A stretch of 64,000 bases of DNA, taken from NCBI GenBank assembly GCA_013043165.1, contig JABDOQ010000100.1:1-64000 (forward strand), in the 5' to 3' direction. The stretch's first letter is position 1, and each line of letters begins with the position of its first letter. The DNA is from Woeseiaceae bacterium. GTDB taxonomy: Bacteria; Pseudomonadota; Gammaproteobacteria; Steroidobacterales; Woeseiaceae. The notes below the pieces were generated by a model. The model did not search any database and was not told the origin of the DNA. It saw only the letters and a program-made list of their open reading frames with translations. Below are positions 1 through 9,534 of this stretch, one piece after another. A program made the translations under genes and the position numbers.

Positions 1-1323
1 GTACACGGTGCCCATGGCGCCGCGGCCGATGCGGCGCTGTATAACGTAGCGGCCGAGTCGCTGCGGCGCACCACCGAGGCTCGCGGCCCGCAAATCACCT
101 TGTGCGTGTCCCGAATGGGTTCGTTTCATCCACTCGAGAACAGCTTCCGCACGCTCCGGTTTGGCCTGCTCCTCGAACGCCAGCGACAGCTTGTACATGA
201 CTGACGCGACAGTTTCAGACGGGTTGCAGCGCCGGAATTCCCCAAAGGCCGGTTCGAGGCGACCGGCCGCAAGAAATTCAGAGCCTCTCTGAAACGCGTT
301 ACTCGACACTTTCTTGATATCGGCCACGAGGAAGACGCTCAGTAGGGCCACGCTGGAAAATATCAGGATGGGCCGGCCGAGGTCGATGCGAACATGCAGG
401 CCGAGCAAAAGAAGTGCTTCCAGCAACAAAAGCGATATCACAGCCGTCACGGCCAGGACAGCAATCTCGTGTCGGTTGCGATCCGGCATGAACAGCACCG
501 AGACGATCGCGAGCAAGACGGGCGCCAGCCACTCCATGGCCCTGGCCCAGGACGGCGCAATAATCATTCGCTCGTTTTCGATATCAGCCAACAGCGCGGC
601 CGTCAATTCTGAGGGCGTAACGAACTGCCCCGACGGCAAAACGGCTTCCGCACCGACCAGCGCGGGGTCCGAGTCGACGAAAACGGTGGCGCCGGCAAAC
701 GACAGACCACCGTCGAATACGTCCGCGACACTTAGTCTCGGAAGCTCTGTGTAATTCGAGAAATAAATGGCATCGTCGGAACTCGACAAATGCGGGGCGG
801 TTGCCGTGTCGGATTCGGCGAGCGCTGCGGCCAAAGGCAATGACGGCGACATGACGCCACCATTCAAGTGCCACAGCTCCGAGCGACGCAACACGCCATC
901 GTCGTCCGCATCGAGGTCGACAAAGCCATCATTCGCCGAAATATCCGCGAGTCGATGACGTGATGGGACGAATACGGGCGTACCCGTCAGCATCAGGTCC
1001 GCCCAGCGCGGCAGCTTGTCGGTTGCCGCAATTTTCGGCGGGTGCGCAAGGATAATTCGCTTGGCCTTGGCGCCCTGCAGCTTCTGTATGACCTTGCCAT
1101 ACTCGTCCAGGATTTCGCCCGGGTCCGCTCTTTGCGGGTTGATACTGACGATGTAGGCGTTGCTGAGAGACTTGCCGGGCAGGTTCCCGGCGAGTTGGTC
1201 GTACAACAGCCGGTCGGCCGCGACAAACCACTGTGCCAAAGGACCGTAGACCAGCAGCAACAGCACGCTTACGAAGCCGAGCGCGATCAGGCGGTTGCGT
1301 TTTGGGTAATTTCCCGTTTTCAA
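1..1323 (-). CDS. CHASE2-domain sensor Ser/Thr protein kinase, partial (runs off left edge)
   Basis: Open minus-strand frame from a TTG at 1323 to base 1, absent from the ORF track because it has no stop in the window. Reads LKTGNYPKRNRLIALGFVSVLLLLVYGPLAQWFVAADRLLYDQL... (CHASE2-like), then several TM segments, a short helical region, then LGRYVIQRRIGRGAMGTVY (kinase glycine-rich loop) at the edge. Confidence 0.82.
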   Translation of the reverse strand, partial: MKTGNYPKRNRLIALGFVSVLLLLVYGPLAQWFVAADRLLYDQLAGNLPGKSLSNAYIVSINPQRADPGEILDEYGKVIQKLQGAKAKRIILAHPPKIAATDKLPRWADLMLTGTPVFVPSRHRLADISANDGFVDLDADDDGVLRRSELWHLNGGVMSPSLPLAAALAESDTATAPHLSSSDDAIYFSNYTELPRLSVADVFDGGLSFAGATVFVDSDPALVGAEAVLPSGQFVTPSELTAALLADIENERMIIAPSWARAMEWLAPVLLAIVSVLFMPDRNRHEIAVLAVTAVISLLLLEALLLLGLHVRIDLGRPILIFSSVALLSVFLVADIKKVSSNAFQRGSEFLAAGRLEPAFGEFRRCNPSETVASVMYKLSLAFEEQAKPERAEAVLEWMKRTHSGHAQGDLRAASLGGAPQRLGRYVIQRRIGRGAMGTVY

Positions 1324-1613
1324 CTTAATTCATGTCCCTGTTTTAAGGGCAAAATTATAAGGAAATGGTGGCACTCGTAATGAGATAGGGTTGGCACTTT
1401 TTATGTAATACAGTTTCTGGAGGCGGTGCTATCATTGGCGGCGTCGCCGATAACGTGAATTTAACAATAATCCGGACGAACGTCGCGCCATTACCAAGTA
1501 AAAGCAAATTAAACCAATATATAACAATAAGTTAGGCGTTGATCTCGTGTGTCCTTCGTGCCGCGTTGCGCGCCTGCGATCCGATCGGCGACGGGATACG
1601 GGGTAGCAGGGCG

Positions 1614-2954
1614 TTGGCGAAGGCGAAAAAAGCCTATGTCTGCACTGAATGCGGCGCCCACAGCGTCAAATGGGCCGGACAGTGCCCCGATTGCCTGATG
1701 TGGAATACGCTCTCGGAGACGACCTTTTCGACCGCGGTTTCGGTGGCTAGCCCCGGTGCCCGGGCACAACGACTCGATGAGCTGGCCGGCGATCTCGAGC
1801 AGCGCTACGTTACGGGATTCGGCGAGTTCGATCGTGTGCTCGGCGGTGGGCTGGTTCCCGGCGCTGTCGTGCTATTGGGCGGTGATCCGGGTGTCGGTAA
1901 GTCGACCCTGTTGCAGCAGGTTTCGGCCAGCCTCGTATCAAACTTGCCGGTCTGCTATGCAACCGGGGAAGAGTCGCTGCGTCAGATCGGGCAACGTTCA
2001 ATGCGGCTGGAGCTCGATGCGTCGGCGATGAACCTCCTCGCCAATACGTCAATCGAAAACGTGTTGGAGCAGGCCTCGCGCTGCAGTGCGAAAGTGCTGG
2101 TCATTGACTCTATCCAGACGATGACCTGCGACCATCTTCCTTCAGCGCCGGGCTCCGTGGCTCAGCTGCGCGAAAGCGTGAGCCGGCTCGTGCAGTTTGC
2201 GAAGCAAAACGAAGTCTCGGTGTTTGTTATTGGCCACGTCACGAAAGAAGGCGCCATCGCAGGGCCACGGGTCGTTGAACACATGGTCGATACGGTACTG
2301 TATTTCGAAAGCGACCCGGCGAGCCGTTACACGATGATCCGGTCGGTGAAGAACCGTTTTGGTGCGAGCGGTGAAATGGGCGTGTTCGCGATGACCGAAA
2401 CCGGTTTTCGAGAGGTTAGCAACCCGTCGGCTATTTTTCTTTCGCGTGATTCGGTCAACGAACCTGGCAGCATCGTGTCGGTGGCCTGGGAAGGCAGCCG
2501 CGCACTACTTGTCGAGATTCAGGCACTCGTTGCCGACGGCAACAGCAATTACGCGAAGCGACTGGCACAGGGCGTCGATCAGAACCGCCTCGCGCTCCTG
2601 CTCGCGGTGCTTCAGCGCCACGGCAGTCTCGACATTGGTGATGAAGACGTATTCGTCAACGTGGTTGGCGGTCTTCGAATTGCCGAAACCGCGGTTGATT
2701 TGCCGACCGTCCTCGCAATTGTCTCGAGTTTTCGTGATCGAGCCTTCCCGGAGCGACTGATCTGTTTTGGTGAAATCGGTCTTGCCGGCGAAATTCGGCC
2801 CGTGCGATTTGGCACAGAGCGCATCGCGGCGGCGGCGAAACAGGGTTTTACACAGGCTATTATCCCGGTAGGTAACGTACCCAAACGAGTACCCGAAGGC
2901 ATGAAGATCATGGGCGTGCGGCGATTGAGCGAGGCTCTCGACTCGGCCTGGTAG
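1614..2954 (+). CDS. radA: DNA repair protein RadA/Sms
   Basis: C4 zinc finger YVCTECGAHSVKWAGQCPDC, Walker A GGDPGVGKSTL, KNRFG motif and Lon-like C-terminus. In-frame TTG at 1614 (LAKAKKAYVC) is a more likely start than 1539. Confidence 0.96.
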   Translation: MAKAKKAYVCTECGAHSVKWAGQCPDCLMWNTLSETTFSTAVSVASPGARAQRLDELAGDLEQRYVTGFGEFDRVLGGGLVPGAVVLLGGDPGVGKSTLLQQVSASLVSNLPVCYATGEESLRQIGQRSMRLELDASAMNLLANTSIENVLEQASRCSAKVLVIDSIQTMTCDHLPSAPGSVAQLRESVSRLVQFAKQNEVSVFVIGHVTKEGAIAGPRVVEHMVDTVLYFESDPASRYTMIRSVKNRFGASGEMGVFAMTETGFREVSNPSAIFLSRDSVNEPGSIVSVAWEGSRALLVEIQALVADGNSNYAKRLAQGVDQNRLALLLAVLQRHGSLDIGDEDVFVNVVGGLRIAETAVDLPTVLAIVSSFRDRAFPERLICFGEIGLAGEIRPVRFGTERIAAAAKQGFTQAIIPVGNVPKRVPEGMKIMGVRRLSEALDSAW

Positions 2955-2967
2955 GTCCCGGCGCCGT

Positions 2968-4236
2968 CTAAGAGATTGTTGGCACTTGCTGCCCGACCCT
3001 GACCGAGCAAATTCGATTGTCGTTGGTCTCCACAATCTCGATCGGGTAACCCTTGATCTTCAGATGCGTGCCGGGCGCAGGAATCGTCTCCAGCATCTCG
3101 ACGATCAGACCGTTAATCGTTTTCGGTCCGTCGGTTGGAAGATCCCAGTTCTGTGATCGATTCAGTTCGCGGATATTGGCTGTCGCATCGACCAGGAAAG
3201 TCTCCGATGTTTCTTTGACAACATCATTTTCTTCGTCGGCCGGGTCGGTTGTGAATTCGCCGACAATTTCCTCGAGGATATCTTCGAGCGTGACGATGCC
3301 CTGGATGTCGCCATACTCATCGACGACCAGCGCGATACGTTCGCGGCGCCGTTGAAACTGAATGAGTTGCGTGCTTAACGGTGTTCCTTCAGGAATGAAG
3401 TAGGGTTCCGAAACCAGGTCCTTTAGGTTGTCCTTGCTTATGTCCTGCTTCGCCATGTTGGCGAGCCTGCGGGAGTGCAAAACGCCGACAACATGGTCGA
3501 TATCGTCCCGATAGACAAGCATGCGAGTATGCTGACTGTCCCTGATGATCGCCTCGATGGCGGCGTTGTCACTGTTGAGATCGATGCCGTTAATCTCGTT
3601 ATGCGGGACCATGACGTCGTCGACCGTCACCTTCTCGAGATCAAGGATGCTGAGCAACATCTTGCGGTAGCGCGGGGAGAGCCTCGCGCCGGCTTCGAAA
3701 ACCAGGGTGCGCAATTCTTCCCGTGTCAGGGACTGCAGTTCGGCTCCATTCTCCCGTACACCGAATAGATACAAAACCGCGTTTGAAGCTGTGTTTGTCA
3801 GCCAGACTATGGGATACGTAATTTTAAGTAACGGGTAGTAAACCAGTGCTGCCGGAAACGCCAGTCGCTCCGGATGCAATGCGGCCAGAGTTTTTGGGGC
3901 CGCTTCGGAAAAAATAAGAACCACGAGTGTCAGGATCAGCGTACCCAATGCAACCGCCGGTTGCCCCCCGATTTCAAACGCGATTACTGCGACGAGCGAT
4001 GCCGCAGAGAAATTTACGAGATTATTGCCCAGCAGGATCAAACCGATGACCCGGTCGGGGCGTCTTAGCAGGCGTTCGGCGAGGCGGGCTCCACGATGGC
4101 CTTCGCGCGCTTTGTGGCGCAGCTGGTATCGGTTGAGGCTCATGAGCGCCGTTTCCGAGCCCGAAAAAAAGGCGGAAAGCAGCAACAAGACAGCAAGCAG
4201 GAAGAAGAGGCTTGCTAGTGGTATGTCGTCGCCCAA
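2968..4236 (-). CDS. CNNM/CBS-domain membrane protein of the HlyC/CorC (YfjD) family
   Basis: N-terminal TM domain FFSGSETALMSLNRYQLRHKA, tandem CBS domains, VVDEYGDIQGIVTLEDILEEIVGEF, CorC_HlyC C-terminus. Confidence 0.92.
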   Translation of the reverse strand: MGDDIPLASLFFLLAVLLLLSAFFSGSETALMSLNRYQLRHKAREGHRGARLAERLLRRPDRVIGLILLGNNLVNFSAASLVAVIAFEIGGQPAVALGTLILTLVVLIFSEAAPKTLAALHPERLAFPAALVYYPLLKITYPIVWLTNTASNAVLYLFGVRENGAELQSLTREELRTLVFEAGARLSPRYRKMLLSILDLEKVTVDDVMVPHNEINGIDLNSDNAAIEAIIRDSQHTRMLVYRDDIDHVVGVLHSRRLANMAKQDISKDNLKDLVSEPYFIPEGTPLSTQLIQFQRRRERIALVVDEYGDIQGIVTLEDILEEIVGEFTTDPADEENDVVKETSETFLVDATANIRELNRSQNWDLPTDGPKTINGLIVEMLETIPAPGTHLKIKGYPIEIVETNDNRICSVRVGQQVPTIS

Positions 4237-4311
4237 AAGAAGGGCACCTCCAAAACAGTCAGGGCAAAATCAGTTCAACAGGCTGCCAGCATGCTGTCAA
4301 GAACTGCCGTC

Positions 4312-5118
4312 TCAACTCCAGCTGCGGTTGAATACCTCTTCGAGGATCAGGCGGCTGCCAAAATAAGCCAGGCAGAGCGTGGCGAAGCCCCAGAGGTAGA
4401 GCTTTACGGCGCGTTTGCCACGCCAGCCCGCCTTGAAACGGCCGGCAAGCAACACGCCGAATACCACCCAGGCCAGCAGCGACAGCGCGAACTTGTGCGC
4501 AAGGTGCTGTTCCACCAGGTCGTTAACAAACGAGAGGCCCGTGGCAATAGCCAGCGTCAGGCCCGCAAAGCCGGCCGCCGATATGCCGATCAGCAGTTTT
4601 TCGGTCGTCTCCAATGGCGCGAACAATCGATTGGCCGGGGTGATCCGCGCCGAATGCAGCCGGCGTTCCTGGGTCAACGCGAACACAGCGACGATTGCAC
4701 CAACCGTCAGCAAGCCGTATGAGAGCAAAGCCACCAATACATGCGCACGAACCTGCCACGTCAATACAACACCCGCACTCGAGTGGTCGGTCGCGCTGAT
4801 CAGCAGTGCGGTTGCGGCCGACAAGATCAGCATGCCGGCGCTCATGCCACGCAGCGATGGCTCGATCGCTGCAAGCAAGGCGATAAGTGCAAGCTCCAGA
4901 CCGATCATCGAGGCCGCGCTCCCCGCCGACAGGGCCAGGCCATCGCCAGGTAGAATCAAATCGAAAAGCACCTGTGAGTGCACGCCGATCCCTGTTGCCG
5001 CGAAGATGCATGCCAGGAGGAAAAAGGGACGGGATCGCTCTGAAAACCGAGGCAGGCGGCTCATCGTGAACCCCGCGGCTGCCAACAGGTAGAGCAAAAA
5101 AATTGTGATTTGAGACAC
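4312..5118 (-). CDS. Cytochrome c assembly family inner-membrane protein (YpjD/CcsA-like)
   Basis: Multi-TM protein located between corC-like and ffh; LTWQVRAHVLVALLSYGLLTVGAIVAVFALTQERRL motif. Confidence 0.8.
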   Translation of the reverse strand: MSQITIFLLYLLAAAGFTMSRLPRFSERSRPFFLLACIFAATGIGVHSQVLFDLILPGDGLALSAGSAASMIGLELALIALLAAIEPSLRGMSAGMLILSAATALLISATDHSSAGVVLTWQVRAHVLVALLSYGLLTVGAIVAVFALTQERRLHSARITPANRLFAPLETTEKLLIGISAAGFAGLTLAIATGLSFVNDLVEQHLAHKFALSLLAWVVFGVLLAGRFKAGWRGKRAVKLYLWGFATLCLAYFGSRLILEEVFNRSWS

Positions 5119-5187
5119 AGAAACCCGGTACGCATTGACCTAACGTCAGATCATCCCATATGCACAAGTTCAAGAGAACCCTCAGTT

Positions 5188-5955
5188 ATGCGAATTCGCG
5201 TGCTTGGTTGCAGCGGCGGTATTGGCGCAGGAGCACGTACCTCCGCGATGCTGGTCGACGATGATGTGCTGATCGATGCAGGCACGGGCATTGGTGATCT
5301 CGAACTTCAGGATCTTGACTCTATTCGCCATGTTTTCCTGACACATGCGCATCTCGATCATATTGCCGGGTTGCCGATGCTGGCCGACCGCGTATTCGAC
5401 GAGAACTATGCAATTCCGTTAACGGTTTACGCGCGCGAAGAAACGCTGCGAGCGGTCCAGGACCATCTGTTCAATGATGTCATCTGGCCGGATTTTTCGA
5501 AATTACCGACGCAGCAAAATCCCATGCTGCGTTACCATGTTTGCAGCCCCGGTGACAAGATCTCGATTGATCACCGGGAATTCCATGCTGTCGATGTCAT
5601 GCATTCTGTTCCTTCGCTGGGATTCACGGTGCAAAACTCGGGTGGCGCGTTTGCAGTCAGCGGTGACACCAAAACGAACGAAACTCTTTGGCCGGTTCTG
5701 AATGCCTGTAACGAACTTCGGGTTCTCGTAATTGAAGTCTCTTTCCCTGACGAAATGCAGGACCTGGCGGCAACCTCCGGACACTACACGCCAAAAACGC
5801 TGACCGAAGACTTGCGCCGCCTCAGGCACAACCCGGAGATTTGGCTGACGGGCATGAAACCAGGCGAAGAAAGCAAGATTTTCGAGCAGGTCAAGAAAGC
5901 GGCACCCGAGAAAAACATCCAAATGCTATCGCGCGGTACCGTTCTCTCCGTTTAG
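5188..5955 (+). CDS. MBL-fold 3',5'-cyclic-nucleotide phosphodiesterase, class II-like
   Basis: THAHLDHIAGLPMLADRVFD metallo-hydrolase motif with PLTVYAREETLRAVQDHLFNDVIWPDFSKLP. ATG at 5188 preferred over track start 5110. Confidence 0.8.
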   Translation: MRIRVLGCSGGIGAGARTSAMLVDDDVLIDAGTGIGDLELQDLDSIRHVFLTHAHLDHIAGLPMLADRVFDENYAIPLTVYAREETLRAVQDHLFNDVIWPDFSKLPTQQNPMLRYHVCSPGDKISIDHREFHAVDVMHSVPSLGFTVQNSGGAFAVSGDTKTNETLWPVLNACNELRVLVIEVSFPDEMQDLAATSGHYTPKTLTEDLRRLRHNPEIWLTGMKPGEESKIFEQVKKAAPEKNIQMLSRGTVLSV

Positions 5956-5964
5956 AATACGCGC

Positions 5965-7326
5965 ATGTTTGACAACCTAAGCGGCCGTTTATCGGACGCG
6001 GCTCGCCAGCTTTCAGGCAAGGGCCGGCTGACCGAAACCAATATCAAAGACACGCTGCGGCAGGTCCGACTGGCCCTGTTGGAAGCAGACGTCGCGCTAC
6101 CTGTGGTCAAGAGTTTCATTGAGCGCATCCGTGAACGTGCGCTTGGCGAAGAGGTTGGCAAGAGCCTGACGCCGGGCCAGTCGCTCGTGAAGATCATTCA
6201 CGCTGAACTGGTTCGTATCCTGGGAAGCGAGTCGGCGCCGCTCGACCTCAGGGCGCAACCGCCCGTTGTTATTTTGCTGGCTGGACTGCAGGGCGCCGGC
6301 AAGACAACGACCGCGGCGAAACTCGCGAAACGGCTTATCGACGTCGAGAAGAAAAAGGTCATGCTGGTCAGTGTTGACGTGCACCGGCCTGCGGCCATAT
6401 TGCAACTGCAAACACTCGCGACCGAAGTCGGCGCATCGCATTGCGCCAGCGAGACAACTGAGAAACCGACGTCGATTGTCGGCCGCGCGCTGGACGAGGC
6501 TCGTCGTTCTCATGTCGACGTGCTCGTTGTTGATACCGCCGGAAGGCTGCATATCGATGGGGAGATGATGCAGGAAGTCATTGACGTCCATAAAAGAGCC
6601 GCACCGCACGAAACGCTGTTCGTGGTCGATAGCATGGCCGGCCAGGATGCCGTCAATTCCGCCACGGCATTCAATGAGAGCCTGCCGTTGACCGGTATCG
6701 TCTTGACCAAGACCGACGGCGATGCCAAGGGCGGTGTTGCCTTGTCGGTTCGCGAAGTGACCGGTAAACCGATTCGGTTTATTGGTATCGGTGAGAAGGT
6801 GGATGCGCTCGAGGCATTTCATCCGGATCGAATGGCGTCGCGCATCCTCGGTATGGGTGATGTGCTGACCCTGGTCGAGGAGATCGAACAGAAGGTCAGC
6901 AAGGATCAAACCGAGAAACTGGCGAAAAAGCTCAAGAAAGGCCGCGGGTTCGACCTGGCGGACCTTCGCGATCAGCTCGAACAAATGATGAATATGGGCG
7001 GACTCGCCGCCATGCTTGAAAAGCTGCCGCTGCCGGGCAACGTCAATCCGGCGGCCCTCAAGGATAGCGCCAACGAAGCGAAGATCCGCCGCCAGATTGC
7101 GATCATAAATTCCATGACCCCGGCTGAGCGTCGCTTCCCCAAGATAATCAACGGCTCTCGCAAGAAACGGATCGCGGGTGGTGCGGGCCAGCAAATCCAG
7201 GACGTCAACCGTCTTCTGAAGCAGCATATGCAGATGGAGAAGATGATGAAAAAGGTGTCCAGGGGCGGCATGAAGAAGTTCATGCGCGGAATGCCGGGAG
7301 GCGGCATGCCGCCAGGAATGCGGTGA
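5965..7326 (+). CDS. ffh: Signal recognition particle protein Ffh
   Basis: GLQGAGKTTTAAKLAK, DTAGRLHID, TKTDGDAKGG, Met-rich M domain MQMEKMMKKVSRGGMKKFMRGMPGGGMPPGM. Confidence 0.98.
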   Translation: MFDNLSGRLSDAARQLSGKGRLTETNIKDTLRQVRLALLEADVALPVVKSFIERIRERALGEEVGKSLTPGQSLVKIIHAELVRILGSESAPLDLRAQPPVVILLAGLQGAGKTTTAAKLAKRLIDVEKKKVMLVSVDVHRPAAILQLQTLATEVGASHCASETTEKPTSIVGRALDEARRSHVDVLVVDTAGRLHIDGEMMQEVIDVHKRAAPHETLFVVDSMAGQDAVNSATAFNESLPLTGIVLTKTDGDAKGGVALSVREVTGKPIRFIGIGEKVDALEAFHPDRMASRILGMGDVLTLVEEIEQKVSKDQTEKLAKKLKKGRGFDLADLRDQLEQMMNMGGLAAMLEKLPLPGNVNPAALKDSANEAKIRRQIAIINSMTPAERRFPKIINGSRKKRIAGGAGQQIQDVNRLLKQHMQMEKMMKKVSRGGMKKFMRGMPGGGMPPGMR

Positions 7327-7428
7327 TTTCGGGCCCAATTGCGGCCTGAAAAGCACGGGATACGGCCGAAATTGCTGACCCATGCGCTAAGGTACCGGAA
7401 TTCCTGACTATTTTCGCCGGCAAAACGC

Positions 7429-7456
7429 TTCACATTTGTCCCAATTGCCGTACAAT
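7429..7456 (+). promoter_or_regulatory. Predicted sigma70 promoter of the rpsP operon
   Basis: TTCACA (7429-7434), 16-nt spacer, TACAAT (7451-7456); each hexamer matches consensus 5/6. Confidence 0.6.
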
Positions 7457-7465
7457 GCGCCGTCT

Positions 7466-7505
7466 ACTCGGGCCGGCCCGAGTCAAGGCATGTCTGCCTT
7501 TCTTT
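7466..7505 (+). promoter_or_regulatory. rpsP leader: perfect 18-bp palindrome followed by a terminator-like hairpin
   Basis: ACTCGGGCC|GGCCCGAGT (7466-7483), then AAGGCA-TGTC-TGCCTT-TCTTT (7485-7504). Confidence 0.55.
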
Positions 7506-7524
7506 ACACATATACGGAAATGTA

Positions 7525-7782
7525 ATGGTTAGTATTCGACTTTCGCGCGCTGGCGCGAAAAAGCGTCCTTTTTACCACCTGGTGGTCACCGACAGCCGCA
7601 ATGGTCGGGACGGCCGATATATTGAGCGCATTGGTTTTTTTAATCCGGTTGGACGGGAGCACGAAGAGAATCTTCGGGTTGATCTCGAGCGCGCTGATTA
7701 CTGGATCGGAAAAGGTGCACAACCGTCAGATCGCGTTGCATCGTTGCTGAAAAAGCATCGCAAGGCCGCCGCGAGCAGCTGA
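7525..7782 (+). CDS. rpsP: 30S ribosomal protein S16
   Basis: [41 protein letters not shown]. Confidence 0.98.
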   Translation: MVSIRLSRAGAKKRPFYHLVVTDSRNGRDGRYIERIGFFNPVGREHEENLRVDLERADYWIGKGAQPSDRVASLLKKHRKAAASS

Positions 7783-7786
7783 CCTG

Positions 7787-8287
7787 TTGGCACACGAGCC
7801 GATAGTGCTGGGACGTATTTCCGGCGTGTTCGGCGTGCGAGGGTGGGTCAAGGTGTTTTCGTACACCGACCCGCGTGAGGCGGTACTGGATTACGAAAAC
7901 TGGTTGCTCGGCCACAAAGGTAAGTGGCAACCCGCCAAAGTCGCTGAAGGACAGCGGCACGGAAAAACGGTCGTGGTGCGAATCGATGGATTCGACGATC
8001 GCGATCAGGCAGCAACGCTGATTGGCTCTGACATTGGAGTCCCCAGGGCGGCGCTGCCGGAGGCGCAGGAGGGCCATTATTACTGGTCCGATCTCGAGGG
8101 GTTACAAGTCGTGCGGAGCGATGGCTCGGAACTCGGCAAACTGGCATACCTGCTTGAGACCGGCACACACGACGTAATGGTGATACAAGGCGATAAGGAG
8201 CGTTTGGTTCCGTTCGTCAAAAACGAAATAGTACTCGACGTTGATTTTGTGAAAGGCATGATCACCGTCGACTGGGAATGGGACTGA
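7787..8287 (+). CDS. rimM: Ribosome maturation factor RimM
   Basis: [33 protein letters not shown]; between rpsP and trmD; TTG start. Confidence 0.97.
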   Translation: MAHEPIVLGRISGVFGVRGWVKVFSYTDPREAVLDYENWLLGHKGKWQPAKVAEGQRHGKTVVVRIDGFDDRDQAATLIGSDIGVPRAALPEAQEGHYYWSDLEGLQVVRSDGSELGKLAYLLETGTHDVMVIQGDKERLVPFVKNEIVLDVDFVKGMITVDWEWD

Positions 8288-8291
8288 CGAG

Positions 8292-9032
8292 ATGCAGATT
8301 GGCGTCGTTAGCCTGTTTCCGGAATTGATTGCGACGATCGCCGACTATGGTGTCGTAGGCCGTGCGCTGCAGCGTCAGCTGGTTCTGCTGGATATCGAAA
8401 ACCCACGGGATCACACGGATGACGTTCACCGCACAGTTGACGATCGACCGTACGGCGGAGGTCCTGGCATGGTGATGAAGTTTGCGCCGCTCGCCCGGGC
8501 TTTACAGGCGTCACGCGAGCGAATGCCCGGGGGTAGCCCGGTCGTCTGCCTGTCACCGCAAGGCGCGGTGTTTGACCAGGCCGCGGCTGAGCGATTTGCT
8601 GCCTTGCCAGGGCTGATATTGCTGGCTGGTCGTTATGAGGGGATTGACGAGCGGCTGATTGAGTCGCAGGTCGATGAAGAAGTGTCGCTGGGCGATTTCG
8701 TGCTTTCGGGCGGCGAAATCGCAGCGATGGCGGTAATTGATGCCGTGGTGAGGTTGTTGCCTGGTGTGCTGGGTGATGATGAGTCAGCGAAGCAGGACTC
8801 GTTTGTTAACGGGCTGCTGGACTGTCCGCACTACACGCGGCCGGAAGTTGTTGAAGGTAGGTCAGTGCCGGACGTCTTGTTGTCTGGTGACCACGCCAAT
8901 ATCGCCCGGTGGAGGTACAAGCAGGCCTTGGGTCGGACTCATTTGCGACGACCGGACTTGCTTGAAAAACTGGATTTAAGTGATGAGCAACGAACGTTGC
9001 TCGAAGAATTTTTGAAAGAGCAAAGACAATGA
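8292..9032 (+). CDS. trmD: tRNA (guanine37-N1)-methyltransferase
   Basis: [59 protein letters not shown]. Confidence 0.98.
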   Translation: MQIGVVSLFPELIATIADYGVVGRALQRQLVLLDIENPRDHTDDVHRTVDDRPYGGGPGMVMKFAPLARALQASRERMPGGSPVVCLSPQGAVFDQAAAERFAALPGLILLAGRYEGIDERLIESQVDEEVSLGDFVLSGGEIAAMAVIDAVVRLLPGVLGDDESAKQDSFVNGLLDCPHYTRPEVVEGRSVPDVLLSGDHANIARWRYKQALGRTHLRRPDLLEKLDLSDEQRTLLEEFLKEQRQ

Positions 9033-9373
9033 GCAAAATTATCGAAGCGATCGAAAACGAGCAAATGGGCAAGGAAATCCCCAATTTCGCTCCAGGCGAC
9101 ACGATTGTCGTTCAGGTCAAGGTTAAAGAGGGCGAGCGCGAGCGCCTGCAGGCCTTCGAGGGAATTGTGATTGCCAAGCGCAATCGTGGCCTCAATTCGT
9201 CATTCACGGTGCGCAAGATCTCGCACGGCGAGGGTGTGGAGCGCGTGTTCCAGACCTATAGCCCGGTCGTCGATTCAGTAGCGGTCAAACGCCGTGGCGA
9301 CGTGCGGCGCGCCAAGCTGTACTACCTTCGCGGTCGTACCGGTAAAGCGGCGCGCATCAAGGAAAAGATTTAG
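9029..9373 (+). CDS. rplS: 50S ribosomal protein L19
   Basis: [46 protein letters not shown]. Confidence 0.98.
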   Translation: MSKIIEAIENEQMGKEIPNFAPGDTIVVQVKVKEGERERLQAFEGIVIAKRNRGLNSSFTVRKISHGEGVERVFQTYSPVVDSVAVKRRGDVRRAKLYYLRGRTGKAARIKEKI

Positions 9374-9418
9374 TCTGCCGATCGTTCGTTCTTTCCGACC
9401 TTTGCTGCGCGCGTCGCA

Positions 9419-9455
9419 CAGGGGTCGGTGCGCCACGAGCCCGCACCTCCTGTTT
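9419..9455 (+). terminator. Candidate terminator after rplS
   Basis: Imperfect stem CAGGGGTCGGTGCG...CGCACCTCCTG followed by TTTC. Confidence 0.4.
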
Positions 9456-9534
9456 CAAATTCCGACAATAGTGCACATAATGTGCTCTGTCTGAAAGCTT
9501 TGAACCAATTCCCGGTGACGGGGTCCCTCGTGTC

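Noticed and set aside
1370-1415. Two TGGCAC elements upstream of radA resembling sigma54 -24 boxes
   Set aside because: Both lack the GC at the -12 position with correct spacing (GT and GA instead).
7296-7325. GGCGGCATGCCGCC palindrome at the ffh 3' end
   Set aside because: Encodes the usual Gly/Met/Pro-rich Ffh tail; no additional evidence of function.
6097-7383. 428-aa minus ORF antisense to ffh
   Set aside because: Composition (His/Arg/Gln rich, no domain) and complete overlap with unmistakable ffh indicate a GC-driven shadow ORF.
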